Positions 48,175 to 60,334 of a DNA stretch of 64,000 bases are shown in pieces. Each line of letters starts with the position of its first letter. The first letter of the stretch is position 1. The DNA is from Isoetes taiwanensis. Its lineage: Eukaryota > Streptophyta > Lycopodiopsida > Isoetales > Isoetaceae. Location of the stretch: the NCBI GenBank assembly GCA_021234155.1, contig JAJEKV010000027.1:16340891-16404890 (forward strand). Reading direction: 5' to 3'. Both the position numbers and the translations under genes were made by a program. The notes beneath the pieces are model-generated. The model was given only the letters and a program-made list of their open reading frames with translations. It did not search any database and had not been told where the DNA came from.

Positions 48175-48849
48175 AGCAAACCTTAAAAAAATGAGACGTC
48201 AGCTTTCTATTTATAGCGTTGGGAAAATTTAGGGTTTGGCATGGGAAAATGGAATTACCTATCTCTTAGTGAAACTTATGTCTGGTGGTTCTATACCTTA
48301 TGTTCCTTCAGAGAAATTAGTACTGGACCACTCATAGCATGCGCTACAGGGGATCATGTTGGGACCTAATATACCATTTGTGCATGGTGTGAGTGGTTGG
48401 CCCAAAATGCCTTAAACTTAATGGTTTTAGGTGATTTAATATGTTTTCCTAGCTTATTTTATCATTTTAAGGGGGAATCGATCCTTTATTTTCCATTTTG
48501 GAGCACGTATAACTTAGATCCATGATCAAATTAGATGGACCATTCACAACATGCGCCATAGGGGAGTACATTGCAATCTAACATATGATTTGCGCATGTT
48601 GTGAGTGGTCAGGCCAAATACACCTAGAATTTGCCAATTTTTCCTAAGAATAATTTCCTTAACCTACAAGGTCTCTTACATGTTTACTAAGTACCTACTA
48701 TCTAGCTGCTAGCTCTACCCATGGGGAAAAAAAAACTCTTCAATGCTCGAGGTTCTTGCTTGGGGCTTTATTTCCAAGACTGAGTATCTAGGCTAGTTAG
48801 TTACTGCAAGGGTATGGCTAGTGCTCAATCTTGGTCTACCAAGATCATA

Positions 48850-48861
48850 GCTCTGATACCA
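48850..48861 (-). other. Primer-binding site, tRNA-iMet type
   Basis: TGGTATCAGAGC on the minus strand is the standard plant LTR-retrotransposon primer site, complementary to the 3' end of initiator tRNA-Met. One base separates it from the LTR end at 48,863 (…CGTGACA). It fixes the element's direction as leftwards. Confidence 0.85.
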
Positions 48862-48862
48862 T

Positions 48863-49430
48863 TGTCACGTCCCCTGCTCGTATATGATGATCGGATGCAA
48901 GAGCTCTTGAGAGAAGAGAACTTTTCTGGTTGCATTGAGAGAAGAGAACTTTTCTGGTTGCATGGTTGCATGGATATGAATGAGGAGGCCAAAATAAGAA
49001 ATGTTAGATTGTTGAAGCTAAGAAAGATCAACGCTCCAAAAAAGCCGCACTCTAGAAATACTATTTAGTATGGCCCAATGAATACAGCACTAAAATCATA
49101 GGAAAACCATGCCAAAAAGCGTACAAAATCACAAAAAAAAACCCCTGTTATAATGCTACATATTAGAACTAGAGTTCATCCCCCTTAGCACCATAATCTC
49201 GCTGACACGAGGCCTTCTACCTATCATCGAACTCTTGATTGTGAGCAAGCATCCGGCAGAGAGGAATAGCCGTGTCATTCATCCCGTCTCCCCCGGGATC
49301 GACCTAGCTGCGGAAGCGCATTATTATAAGCACATAGCGTCACATAAAACATAACCACCTCGAAGGGTGGCTCACTATAACAAGATCAGTACAATATACA
49401 ACATCAACAACATCAAAAGGGGAAAATCTA
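48863..49430 (-). mobile_element. 5' LTR of the second LTR element (right boundary uncertain)
   Basis: In plus orientation the LTR begins TGTCACGTCCCC at 48,863, directly beside the primer-binding site. It contains a 28-bp tandem pair (GAGAGAAGAGAACTTTTCTG, 48,908-48,965). The outer edge should be a CA dinucleotide somewhere around 49,400-49,440, before a related foldback repeat, but several are possible. No partner LTR is visible in the window; the element is cut near 47,200. Confidence 0.6.
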
Positions 49431-49544
49431 ACCCAGGCTCAGACTAAAAGATGCGCTTTAGAATATCTATATATTTTTTGGTCTTCAATAGCATTATCTT
49501 TATCTTAACTTTTAATATCCACATGTCCTGGCCTTTTATTTTGG

Positions 49545-49650
49545 ATTTTTGTATCAATTTTAATGAAAAGAAAAATGAAAAATACCCAACTCTGAAGTAC
49601 CTAGTGTAGGTACTTTTGCAGGTTCCAAAAGTGGGACACCCTAATATGCT
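49545..49650 (-). repeat. Copy of the foldback repeat of 34.5 kb
   Basis: AAGTACCTAGTGTAGGTACT at 49,596 plus the inverse of CCACTTTTGGAACC (49,620-49,635) match the left part of 34,505-34,600 in opposite orientation. Confidence 0.65.
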
Positions 49651-49690
49651 TTCACCCCTTGGTCTTTGAGGCAGGTTCCTCTTCTTTCAA

Positions 49691-49860
49691 CCGACTAAGT
49701 GTGTTGTAGGACCCATTCTAGGAATGCCATGGTTTTAGTGTAATGCAATAGAACCATCATTCCTTCTTGGATGGGGACGTCTATCCACCTTCCCTCATCA
49801 TTTTTTCTCTGTTTATAGGTTCATTTTTCTCTCTGGCCTTTCATCGCATTCTTCTGAGCT
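49691..49860 (-). mobile_element. Diverged copy of the 1,087-1,280 promoter block
   Basis: Read on the minus strand it has CGTCCCCATCCAAG, GGTTCTATTGCA, GGCATTCCTAGAATGGGTCC and then ACACACTTAGTCGG, in the same order as 1,190-1,280. A third fragment of the family (GGATGGGTCCTATAACACAC then TTAGTCGGCC) is at 50,642-50,679. Confidence 0.65.
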
Positions 49861-49944
49861 TCTATCTGCACAGGCACTAGTTCATCTGGTCCCAGCGGTA
49901 GCCCTAGTTTGTCATCTTCTAGGGGTACACTACTAGTAGTCCAC

Positions 49945-49981
49945 TAGTGGTGGTGGTGGTGGTGGTGGTGGTGGCGGCGGC
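49945..49981. repeat. GGT/GGC trinucleotide microsatellite
   Basis: Uninterrupted GTG repeats turning into GGC at the end, about 12 units. Not inside a recognised gene. Confidence 0.95.
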
Positions 49982-50680
49982 AGAGGTAGTGGTATTGTTT
50001 GGGACATCTTGCTAGGGTTGTTCATGGTATTATTTCCAATGATGCCATTTTTTGGCATGGTTGTGTTTGCATCTCTAACGAATGTGACTTCTAGAGATAC
50101 TTAATTTTTAGCTAATTATACTCTTTTCCTCTCAACATGGCACTATAGCCTGCGGGGCAATTTTGTTTGGATGTTTCCTGTGCTTTGTTGAACATCCAAC
50201 TGGTCGACTGTTTTTATTTCCTTGTTTTCTAACCTGTGTGGCCTTGTGACCTTCGAGCTCCCCCTTTCCTTCTTTAAATCTAAAGACCAGTAATGTTATC
50301 TTGTCCCTGCCAAGGGCACCTAACCACCTAATATATTCCTTTCTCTTTCTTTTGCAGGTTGTTCTGGGGGCTAACTTGGGCTCCAATTAGCTAGGTTTTC
50401 TTTGAGGCTTCGGCATCGTTCACGATGGATCTAGTGGAATCTTCACCAGGATCCCATCGGCATTGCTCGTATGGGATCGAATTCTTCTATTACAATGTTG
50501 TTGTTAGAAACACAGTTAGGGACAATTTGTTCTCTACGTGATAAACCAATTCTGTCATTCGCAGAGGACTGTGCCCTTTTTCTTATCCTATTGGGATCTT
50601 GTATTCGACAATTTCAAACTCAATGAGAACTCCACTTCACTGGCCGACTAAGTGTGTTATAGGACCCATCCTAGGAATGA

Positions 50681-51559
50681 ATTCTTATGTCCATTAAGAC
50701 CAATTGGCCATGGGACCTATGTACAATTGGATTGTTATATTTGATAACTTGATGTATATGACATTTTTACATTTTTATTTGTCTTGTTTTCCTTGTCTTA
50801 TATTCCTTAACAAAGCTTGCATGATCTAGCATATGGTCATATGTGAAGATAGGTATCAGGTAGAAAGCTAGGCAAAATAGTGTCATGTGGGTTGTATAAT
50901 CTTTACTTTACTTTTTTGGTCCATTCCCAAATGCTTGGTGCACCTTCAAAAACTCACAATAGGCAACGAGAGTAAAACAAAATGAATTTCTATGTGCACT
51001 AAGACCAATCACTCATGGGAGCCATACCATGGGCAAGAATGTGGGTGTGGTGCACAAGGGCGTGTCTGTGTATGCACGTGCATGATACTATCTATTTTTT
51101 GGATCTTTGTATCATGTTTTGGTTTTGTTTTTCTTGCTCATGTCCCACATTGTGTCGTCGCTAAAACTTCTACTCTATTCTATTTTTTTTTTTTTTTTTT
51201 AAATGCATTTCACTTTGCAATGGATTGCCTTTCAAAGCAAAGCTAGCATTCTTTCTCTCCCATTTTGTGGTCAAAATGGGACTGCATTTCATGCCTTCTA
51301 CTAGTCTACTGGTCTTGCTGCGTCTATTAGTGACTAGTGGTAGGCTTAAATGGATGCATCTGCTCATCCCTTTCCCTCTTTGGCTAGGGCATTGGCTTGG
51401 TCTCACTAGGCTAGTCATACTCGAAGTGGTTTTTTCGAGCCATGTTTTCGATCTCTTAGTGATCTGCATCATGCATAACATTATATAGCATACTATATAA
51501 GAATAGAATAGAATAGTTTTTTTATCGTCCACTGAGACCAATCGGCCTATGGGACCCAG
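50681..51559 (-). repeat. Three dispersed copies of a roughly 38-bp motif
   Basis: Read on the minus strand, GGTCCCATGGCCAATTGGTC followed by TTARTGGACATAR-AATTC occurs at 50,681-50,720, 50,981-51,025 and 51,523-51,559, with increasing divergence. The first copy abuts the ACACACTTAGTCGGCC repeat at 50,642-50,679, so these are probably pieces of one LTR family. A T20 tract lies at about 51,182-51,201. Confidence 0.6.
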
Positions 51560-51659
51560 AAGGAGCGCAGCAATATAAGGCAAAAAGCCGGGATGCTTTC
51601 TAACCAACATTTTCAAGTGGCATAAATTTCTAATCACTACATACGTGATGCAGTTTGGC

Positions 51660-53837
51660 ATTTTTCATTTTTGTTTTTGTCGCATGTAATTTTTTCGCGC
51701 CGTCATCTAAAATCATGCAAAATTGACACGTTTCTGGTCCTATACATTTTTGCCATGACACGTTTTGTAAGCTAAGATACAACTTCGTCCTGAGCTTGGG
51801 ACAACTGCGGCCAGCTATTCTGCCTCTTCATAAGGCATAGCTTTGATTATCAGATTTAGTCTGTTGATACTGGGCACAGCAGCCGCCTTCTAGAAGCTTG
51901 AAAATTTGATGTTTCTTCATCAACGAACATCTGAGTGTTGATTACTCCGGCATTGCTTGATTCCGGCGATTTTTCTTTTTCAAGATCCAGCAGAACAGAG
52001 GTAAGTAAGGGCAGTGATGTTTTTTCTTTATAACAGTTGTTTCTGGGAACCTTTATTGTGAGTTTACATTCAGTTGTAAGTTTTGTGAACAAAGCAGTTA
52101 AGCTAATTTGCTTACAGAGCTAACTATTACTCTAGGTCTTACCCCCGAGGTAATAGGGGGTAAAAATTTGCCAGATTTATCTCCTTGCGCCAGTCTCATA
52201 TGCAAAAAATGACTACCTTCTTTTCGTCTAGCATGAAATGGAATCTTGCTATATGTGCTAAGAATCTATTAGGTGCAAAAAAACCGAGATTCACTATGGA
52301 GAAGGCGACGCAAATGCAGAGGAGACTTCAGAGCTTGAATATGAAGGGGCTCACGACGCTGTTGAAGAGGACGGTTCCGCCATAATCAATTCGAATGATC
52401 CATGTATGAAATAATTGTTTCCAACTGTTTCTTCTTGAAAAGCCATAAATGGAGTGTGGCTATGGCAATGGCCTTTTGGCCGGACACGACTCTGCTCTTC
52501 CTTGCTACATCCAAAACAGGACTCTGCTGCCACATAGACTAATAGCTTAAACTACGCATCAAATTTGAGGTATTAAACTCAGGTCTAATTTTATTCATGC
52601 AAATCTTCTTTAATGCTAGCTTGGCATTATTCTAGAATGCGTACATATAATGTTTCTTCTGAAATATTGCAGCATGCTTGCAGCATGTTAGCATGTTACA
52701 CAACATGTTACTTTCCATAAAGGTTTGTTGTAAATTTGTTTCATCGATTCCTGGAGCTCTATAGCATCAGTCGGTTTCACTATAAAAGCCAATTGTGACC
52801 TGAATGATCTTATTGCCTTTGTTGTGGCTACTAAAGTGCTGCTCAACTTCATACGATCTGCCATTTAGTGATTCTGTATAATTTTTCACTCAAGTTGATT
52901 CAACCAATTGGCACTCTTTATTTGTAGAATTTCCATATCTATTCCTATGTTTTTATCCAGCAGATCGAGCTGCTAGACTGTTTGGCTACTCAAAGCTTTG
53001 TCTTATTAACTCCCATCATGGTTCTCACGTGCTCCTCATGGCTTGACCATGGGACTGATAAGCCTAGGCCTCTAGAAGGCTAGGGAAAACTGGCTATATA
53101 TTCTGTGACTTCAGTGTCTTGGTTTAACTGGTACTGGGCTGTGAGAACCATTCATTTCATCTCTTTATCCTAAGTTGTATTATTTAATTGCTCTACTCAT
53201 CGGGTAATTAACCCTCTGCATCATAGTTGGCAGTATCTGTTGTACTCTTGCAGGGTAATCTTAAGCATGATCGAATGCTTATGCTGGTTTTATCAAATAC
53301 ATGAATTCTACTATTACTGCTTGCTAGGCACTTGACTCTTATATGACAGCATGACTTGGTTCCTTTTACATACAAAAATCAAGATTAGAATCTACCACCA
53401 CCATTTTTTTAAGCACAAAAATGGGGTTGCTCCCATGACAATTTGCTCACTTGTGAGTTGGGATTGGATTCAACCCCAACCAAGATAATGTTCTCATTCA
53501 TTTGTTTGTCTTAAACTTATCCATTTGTTATCTTAAACTTATCCATGTTGTATTTTGTAGCAAGGATGTCTAAAAAATTGTTAATTGCAAGCAACGTGGA
53601 CCAAGTTCCTAGCATCATTAAAATTCTATAGAGCTTGCTCGTATTATACATGTGTGTTGTTGACTTGCACTTATGAAAGTTCCATTTTTTATGTTTAATT
53701 GGCAGGGAGGGCCCCTATGGTAGTACAGGGACCCTCTCAGCCTCTTTAATTCCATGTCATGGGATCTCACCCTGTCCTCCGAATGGAGGTAGGGCATAAT
53801 TTTTTATATATTTCTGCATGTTCTCTCGCATCTCAAG
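51660..53837. other. No supportable gene; one acidic exon-like frame
   Basis: On the plus strand, after a CTATTAG acceptor at about 52,272, a 42-codon acidic frame runs to TAA at 52,409-52,411 (HYGEGDANAEETSELEYEG, then AVEEDGSAIINSND). It could be the last exon of an unrecognised gene. A similar acidic terminal frame (GEEIDSDDEIIVEIQESQ) ends at about 47,200. Nothing else was recognised. Confidence 0.3.
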
Positions 53838-53926
53838 CATGTCCAGAACTGAGATTTATCCAACCTAGCACAAGATTTCTTTTGCAGCGAGTTGGACAAA
53901 AGAAGGCCGCCGCGATAAATTTCTTG
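53838..53926 (-). mobile_element. CACTA-family right end, second copy
   Basis: CTTTTGCAGCGAGTTGGACA and GGCCGCCGCGATAAATTTCT followed by TGTA at 53,926 match 21,688-21,799. No partner left end was found within the window on either side, so this is a solo end or its partner lies outside the window. Confidence 0.55.
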
Positions 53927-54379
53927 TATTTATTAATGAATAAGAGCGACAAGATTTAGATAATTTGCAGCACCAAGTGTTCGTGAAGAAAGGTTCTCAA
54001 TAATCCGTACAGAATTTGAAGATGTCAAGCTAATACCAATATAAACCCCTACAACCTACCAGTTGGATTGCAAGTAGCAACTTATGTTTTCCGGCTGGCT
54101 AAGCAGCAGGAAGAATTTCAGGCTGATTTTTAAGGCTGCCTCTAATACTGCAACACCAAATATCATGTGTATTAGGCATGCTTCTTTCTAAGTCCCTTAC
54201 TATTGCCCCAATTCATTGCAGTCACCTCTGATGTGCATATATATGTCTGAACAGGATGCTTGCTAGATGATGTGGCATGACATTGATGCCCACAAAAAAT
54301 CATTGCGCTGCCATTTTCATGCTTCAATCCATTGCCATCTTCAAGGGCATGGTTAAGAAGGACTGTATACATTACATTG

Positions 54380-57300
54380 TCATGTTGAGTTTAGAATATA
54401 GTGGATAAGTATACCAGCACCAACAACTAGCACTGCTTTATATATCCTAGAAAACCTTGTGGAAAAAATGTTTGTTTTTCCTATTAATCCATACTTTGGT
54501 GCAAATTTCCTCAGCCTTTCCTTTAGTGTGCTTAATCCTGAAAAAAATTAGAGAAAGAAAAAAATTAACAATGTAAAAAGGAGAAACATACATACAATTA
54601 TTGCAAGTGGCTTTCAATAAAAATGTACATATTAGTGTAGTGTTGAACACAAACCTTGGGCATACAAATTACGTTGTTCCTCCTCACTTGACCTACGCCG
54701 TAATATATTCAAAAGAGAACCGAAGTACACTGCAAGCAATGTACATGTCAGAGTGATGACATTGTATGGCATACTGAAATCTGGAGTTGGCAGTGGCATC
54801 AAAAGTGTCTCAGTGTAAATTCGCATTGCCTCTTTACCCTGTTCAAACAAAGAAACAAGGGTTGGATTCGCGAGATGAAATATTTATTCTTGTAAATGAT
54901 GAATGATATGCATATACCATTAAGCTTTCAATAAACGGTGATGTGGCATTTGCTTCACTGTAATTTCCCATTGTCTGACACCCAGGAAATGAAATGACAG
55001 CAGATGGAAGATCAAATCCACGATTAGCATCAGCTGGATACTCGTCAATATGTAAGAATCCCTACAAGAGATCCAAGACAGTTATGGATAAATTGTGCAT
55101 GCATAAATTTTATAGATTCAGAAGCAAAGTGTAAGCACAAAGCAAAACATAAAACTGGTACGCAAAAGCAATAGCATTCCTAAGATGACATATGGAAAAA
55201 GTGCTCATCAAACATACAAACGAAATAATTGATGAATGACCCATATACATATTAATGACATAGGTATTGCCCTCAGTTCTTGCCCCAAAGTTATTTATAC
55301 TGCTGAGGAAAATGATGTGGTCGTTACGTTCAACAAATGGTCTCAGGATTTATATCTCCTAGGATCAATTACGTTCCATATCAAAATAAGAGGTAACAAA
55401 AACGTAATCTGAAAACCACGATAAGGTGCAAGTATCAACTCTCCCCTAACCAACAATGCCAACCAACATCTTTGACCCAGGTCAAAGGTTTCCACGCTCC
55501 TCTGTGTAAATGGTGTGATCTGATAATTTTGCTGCCCAATAAATCAATTTCAAGCTAATGAACAAACATCATTGAATCAATAGATCATTCTCTTCAGTGA
55601 AATTATACACTCGGATCAGGTATGAATTCCATTTTAGTATATAGTAACACAAAGTACTCTTGAATCAGGCATGAACTCCATTTTATATATATATAGTAAC
55701 ACAAAGTACGGTTGTAACTTGATGCAGGAAAGTGTCTGGAGGAAGGTCAACTTGGGAAGAAATTAACAAGGAAGATGCAATTTTGTTTATAATTAAGAGA
55801 TGTGAGATATTTACCAAATGCTTCAGCAGAGTCTAATAGCAAAGTAAGGTAATAAAACAATATTGTAAACTTAATTTGAACATTAGAAGAGGCTTACCTT
55901 ATCAAATTCGATTGTAAACGTAGCTATCACAGTATTAACAGGTATTCTGAGTGCAATTTCCATTATTGTGGGCGACTTATCTTCAGCAGGTACATACCGT
56001 GTAAGTAGTGAACTTCGACGCAAATCAACAATCTTGCCATCCAGAGTGAGCTGTAACGTGTGCCCATATAAATGCACATACCATGGGATCATTTGAAAGA
56101 TCATCACATCAAGCAAATCATCATTGCACTCCTTCGGATCAATGTTCTTCTTTCTGACCTGAAAACAACCATGAGTACTTTTGCATGGAGCTCCTTGTCT
56201 GAGAGTTGTACTGTTATTATTCCTTAAGACAATTGCAATAGAGCCCCTCGCATTCCCACGACCTATAAGAAAGCGAGTGGCACGAAGAGGTCCCAGAAAG
56301 GATGACCATGTGACGGGTTCTTTCCAAAGTATTCCCGCATTCAAAGGATGGATAGCACTATGTTTTGTTATATCATAAGCAATTAGAGCAGAATGGTATC
56401 CAGCCATTCCATGCTTTCTTAACTGCATAACTCTGTCAGGAACTGATCGTAATGAAAACAAATTATTTTCGAAAATAGTGCAACCTTCTCCAACTTCGCC
56501 CTTGTTTCCAGTATCCAAAGATATCTCTTTAAAGGCATCCAAATCTCCACTCTCAGCTTTTATATGCCTGCACTTGGTTTCTAACTTAGACATTATGTCG
56601 CCATGCAGCTCAATGTATACGTTGCTTGTATTTGCAAGAGGGCAGCTACTGACAAGTGGAGATCCAAAGAGAGACTCAAGGGACCAAGAAAATAGATTGC
56701 CTCTTTTTTCTAGTGTAGAATGTCTGTTGTAGATTGGATTATCAGCTGCACTTATAACAACTGTAAGTGTTTGCTGCAATTTAACACCATATTTGCCACA
56801 TGCATTGCCATTGCAAGAGGTAATTTTCAGCTGCATGGAGTGGTAAAAACCTTTGTAAATCCTTGGCCTGTCTAAAAGGGCAGCAATTCCTGCCTTATCT
56901 CTGCAAGGTAAGAGTTTCAGCCATGGTGTTAGATTCTCTGTACATACTGCTTCACGAGGTAAAGCCCCATAACGTGAATGCCTGCCTTCTTTCAATTTTT
57001 CCTTCGCATCGATTTGACTGATTCCCGTTTCTGATCTAACTAGCCAATCAGCCTCTGGCCTAAAAGAAAATATGGGATCAGACACCGTGATAGGTGATTC
57101 CAAAAAGTTTATTGAAGCACAAAACAGTCCCGAAAGAGCATGAGTCAAATTGCCCCACATAAATCCCACCTGGTTTTGTGGAACATCAAATGCCGCTGTA
57201 AGCTCAACCCCTACAGGCTTAGCGCCTGCTTGAGCTACTGGATCAGATCCACCCCAACGTATATAGTCCCATCTTCCTTGAGTAAAGGAGAGATCCATTT

Positions 57301-57662
57301 CTCTAATGTGGTACTTCTTTACCTGTAAAAGCCACGTCTCAATCAAAGAAAGTAGTACAAAACTGATGATCCAAACGTTCAATAAACAAAAAATTCGAAT
57401 CTGATGTAGAAGATTAATTATTGGAGTCAAAACCACTAACCAGTTGGGCGATGCTTTTGGGAAAAAGATGATGATGGGCTCCGAGCTGTTTCTCTGGTGG
57501 AAGTGTGGAGGTGAAATGGAAATGAGCTAGCAGCTTTCCATCTGGCAGAGGCTTGAGAAGCAGCTCTTCTGTAAATCTTTCATCTTCTAGTGCTGTTGCA
57601 AGTTTAAACACAAGGCTTAAGAAGAGCCACAGCGTGAAAATCTTCCACTTTGCTCCGGCCAT
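54380..57662 (-). CDS. PIGT: GPI transamidase component PIG-T (Gpi16 homologue)
   Basis: PIG-T is the ER-membrane subunit that holds the GPI-anchor transamidase together and is disulfide-linked to the catalytic subunit GPI8/PIG-K. Five exons, right to left: 57,662-57,441, 57,322-55,898, 55,061-54,918, 54,838-54,655 and 54,537-54,380, all with GT-AG introns (118, 836, 79 and 117 bp); phases fit to 710 codons. A signal peptide is seen at residues 1-25 ([17 protein letters not shown]). The luminal domain has [27 protein letters not shown] and [12 protein letters not shown] (Cys214, the expected partner of GPI8). The transmembrane segment is [18 protein letters not shown] (about 620-642), nearly identical in the animal protein. 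Arabidopsis and human proteins are shorter. The last exon adds a basic stretch and a second hydrophobic tail ([14 protein letters not shown], 693-706) that is unusual. An alternative last donor at AAG/GTTTTC would remove it. Confidence 0.93.
55618..55712. repeat. Tandem duplication in a PIG-T intron
   Basis: ATATAGTAACACAAAGTAC occurs twice about 54 bp apart, each preceded by a CAGGYATGAAYTCCATTTTA-type stretch, within the 836-bp intron. Confidence 0.8.
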
Positions 57663-57719
57663 GAGGTAGAAAAACCCTGCTGCTAGCTACATCGACGTGT
57701 GCCGGAGGAGATAAGTATG

Positions 57720-58536
57720 TCGTATTTCCTAGGAGTCGAATACCATGTACTGAAATAGTACGATTTTTCTAAACTTTGTAGGACAATCTTGTGGTATATA
57801 TATACTTGGTATATGGTCTCCCCTCTTTAAAACTCGAACAAAAGTTTGCAGATCATATATGCAACATAGATGTTAGTTCATGAGCAAGAATTTGGTCAAT
57901 ATTACATGCTCGTGTTCCCATAAATATGAGGTACATGTCCCACTTGACCTTTAGCTAGCTCAACGTAAGTGGTCATGGTATCCAAGGGGGTATAGGGCAA
58001 CCATGTAAGGACCCTTCATGCTACAAAAACAAAAGAACAGTAGTAGCGGCTGCATAGATGCACGATTTAAGAAACCTAAACAGTTCAATTGGGACTAGAG
58101 ATGTGGGGCCTAAATCAACCCAAGGGGAGTTGTCCAATCATTTGTATAGACCGATTATTCAGTCCACTAAGGTTTAACATCAAACTTCATCAATTCCAAA
58201 TCAATGGAGTAACATATTATGAACTTAAACATGGCAAATGCATGGCGCTCAAGATCTTTTCATAATTCTAGTCTCATATTGACAATTTAATGCATTGACC
58301 ACTATTTTACAGTCACATTGAATCATTATAAAACTGGGATAAGTTGTTGCATCCTAAAGGTTTTGTACTTTAGTGTCAAGTTATACATAGGTGTTTGCGG
58401 GTAATTGCCTTGCGGCATCGCTATGATCTTTGTACCTCGCAATATGCCTTCTTTTCCTTTTAGATGCCAAAACACTTGGCATGTGCCTCCTTTCTTGTTC
58501 ATAAGTTCAACCCGCATAGTCCTGGCTACAACAAGG
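57720..58536. other. PIG-T upstream region, no gene seen
   Basis: On the minus strand this would hold the PIG-T promoter. TATATATATA at about 57,797-57,806 is the only TATA-like run, about 140 bp upstream of the start codon. No conserved regulatory motif was picked out. Confidence 0.35.
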
Positions 58537-58990
58537 TCTCGAGGAATAAATCTAGAATAGACATAGAAGACATATTTGAATTTGATGTTATAAAGTTTAA
58601 TCCAAATCTCAAGGTTATGATCAACAAATATTTTCATTACTAAAGTAATTCAGAAGCTATTCATATCCCAAAATTCAACTTGAGATCAATTAACATAAGA
58701 AAGTTATTGATTTTAAATAGACCTATGGACCAGTAATGGGCTCAGGTACAGAAACATTTCTTGATTTCTTGTGACATGTCTTTTGCGTCTTTAATGAGCT
58801 TGTTTTTGCATTGATTTCATATCATTTTGAACTTTCATATTATGATTTTTTGGAGGATATCAGAGAGTAAGTTTTGCTCTATAAGAGGAAATATTAATCA
58901 TTATAACAAGTTATCTAATATTGATATCAAAAGTGAAAGTCCAAACATCAAATTCAAGATGAGCCAACATTTTTATGGGAGAGAGGAATA
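58537..58990 (+). repeat. Dispersed repeat, copy 2 (copy 1 at 35,472-35,938)
   Basis: Same orientation and order of landmarks as copy 1, from TCTCGAGGAATAAATCTAG to CAACATTTTTATGGGA. No terminal inverted repeats like those of the 2.9-kb element were found flanking this copy, so only the internal part is shared. Confidence 0.85.
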
Positions 58991-59528
58991 CCCTCATTCA
59001 TTAATAATAAATTATTCAATAGTTATTATTAAAATATTAACTTTACAATTTAATTGATTTTGATCTCAAAACTTTCTAAAACGTGTTTTTAAAAATATAA
59101 AAGTTTGTAAATTCAAAAATTTTATAATAATTTTATGTCAATCACTTATTGGACCATCGGATTTCATTTGCAAATTTTCAGGATTGCCAAATTTTAAATT
59201 TGTTATAATCACTAAAAATTAAAATTTTATATTCTTGAAATGTCTAATTCTAAATAAATTCAAGTGAAAATTAGTCTGAAAAGTAATTTAGAATTTTTAT
59301 AACCATTACGGTCTTAACTTAAAAATAAACTTTTATAATTAAAACTCATTAAAATTATAACAATCAAGAAGAATTAAATAATATATATATTCTTATAATG
59401 GAGTCCTTGAAGTGTTATCTATTAAATCTGAATAAGTCTAAGTTTTGTTGAATATGTCATTATATCTACGATGTACATGGATTACAATTTTCGCTGTAAC
59501 TTTTGTATCAGTGGGTTTACTGACTATG

Positions 59529-59693
59529 GGATAATTTCATTCCCCTGTAACTTTTCTAACAGCATGGATAATTTTATTCGGGATAATTTCATTCCCCTGT
59601 AACTTTTCTAACAACAGGTTTAAGAGGCGGCTTACTCTAGGCGCCGCCCTTTTCTAACAGCAGGTTTAAGAGGCGGCTTACGCTAGGCGGCGG
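59529..59693. repeat. Short direct duplications with GC-rich end upstream of an orphan frame
   Basis: GGGATAATTTCATTCCCCTG occurs at 59,529 and 59,580. CTTTTCTAACARCAGGTTTA then AGAGGCGGCTTAC is repeated at 59,603-59,648 and 59,649-59,693. The GCGGC-rich unit directly precedes the start codon of the following frame. Confidence 0.85.
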
Positions 59694-59695
59694 TG

Positions 59696-60191
59696 ATGAT
59701 GAGCAGGTCTACAATGGCACGTGGATTTCAGCTTCGGGCTTGCTCAGACCGGGAGGAGCGAAATGTTGTGATGTATTTAGAAACCGTGATACCAACTAAT
59801 AGTTTCTCTATGTTAGATTTAGAGAGATGTTTTGAGCATACAATTTCTCCAATCACTAGCATCCTTCTAGCCTCTATTGTAGATGGGGTAGTAGATTCGT
59901 TTGAGAATTTCATGGATATCGTCTCTTCTGTTGCTGAAAATGAAGAAGTGTGTCAACATGCTAATCCAAATACAGTGTCTGATTTATCCATTCCAAGCAT
60001 TCAAGTAGGCTCATGGGCTTCAGAAACAGACGTGTGGGCCTCACAAAATGATCTAAGGTCTCTGGAAGAGAGCACAACAATTGAAAAGGTATTTATATAT
60101 TTATTCTTTTAGAAATTTTCATATTTTTTTTATTTTTACAAATTTCCTCTTTTTCTAGACTTTCTACCATTCTCGAAACCTTGCGTCATGA
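59696..60191 (+). CDS. Small two-exon orphan protein, 141 residues
   Basis: Exon 1 is 59,696-60,088, ending GAAAAG before GTATTT. Exon 2 is 60,159-60,191, after a pyrimidine-rich tract and TCTAG, ending at TGA. The intron is 70 bp and the join is in phase. The first ATG is taken (MMSRSTMARGFQ); the ATG six codons later is an alternative. The product is acidic and soluble, with a hydrophobic helix in the middle (ITSILLASIVDGVVDSFENF), then ENEEVCQHANPNTVSD and a Trp/Ser-rich tail (VGSWASETDVWASQNDL). No family recognised. It could be a small host gene or a Gag-like piece of a mobile element. Its frame is open for its full length in an AT-rich stretch, which favours a real gene. Confidence 0.4.
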
Positions 60192-60334
60192 CTTCGAATA
60201 TCCGTGTGACGTGACAAATTATTCGAGAAATGGATTTGCCACATGGAGGGAGTTGAGGGATACAGCAAGGAGTTGGATGTCGTGTCCAAATCCAAAAATC
60301 TCAGACACGCTAGACTTAATCCGTTTTTTATATA

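Noticed and set aside
51170-51661. 163-codon minus-strand frame
   Set aside because: It begins and ends in repeat DNA with a poly(T)/poly(Lys) tail and no recognisable domain.
55883-57436. A single 517-codon PIG-T frame as one exon
   Set aside because: Its first 38 codons read intron 1 and its last five read past the donor; splice sites at 57,322 and 55,898 join in phase with neighbours.
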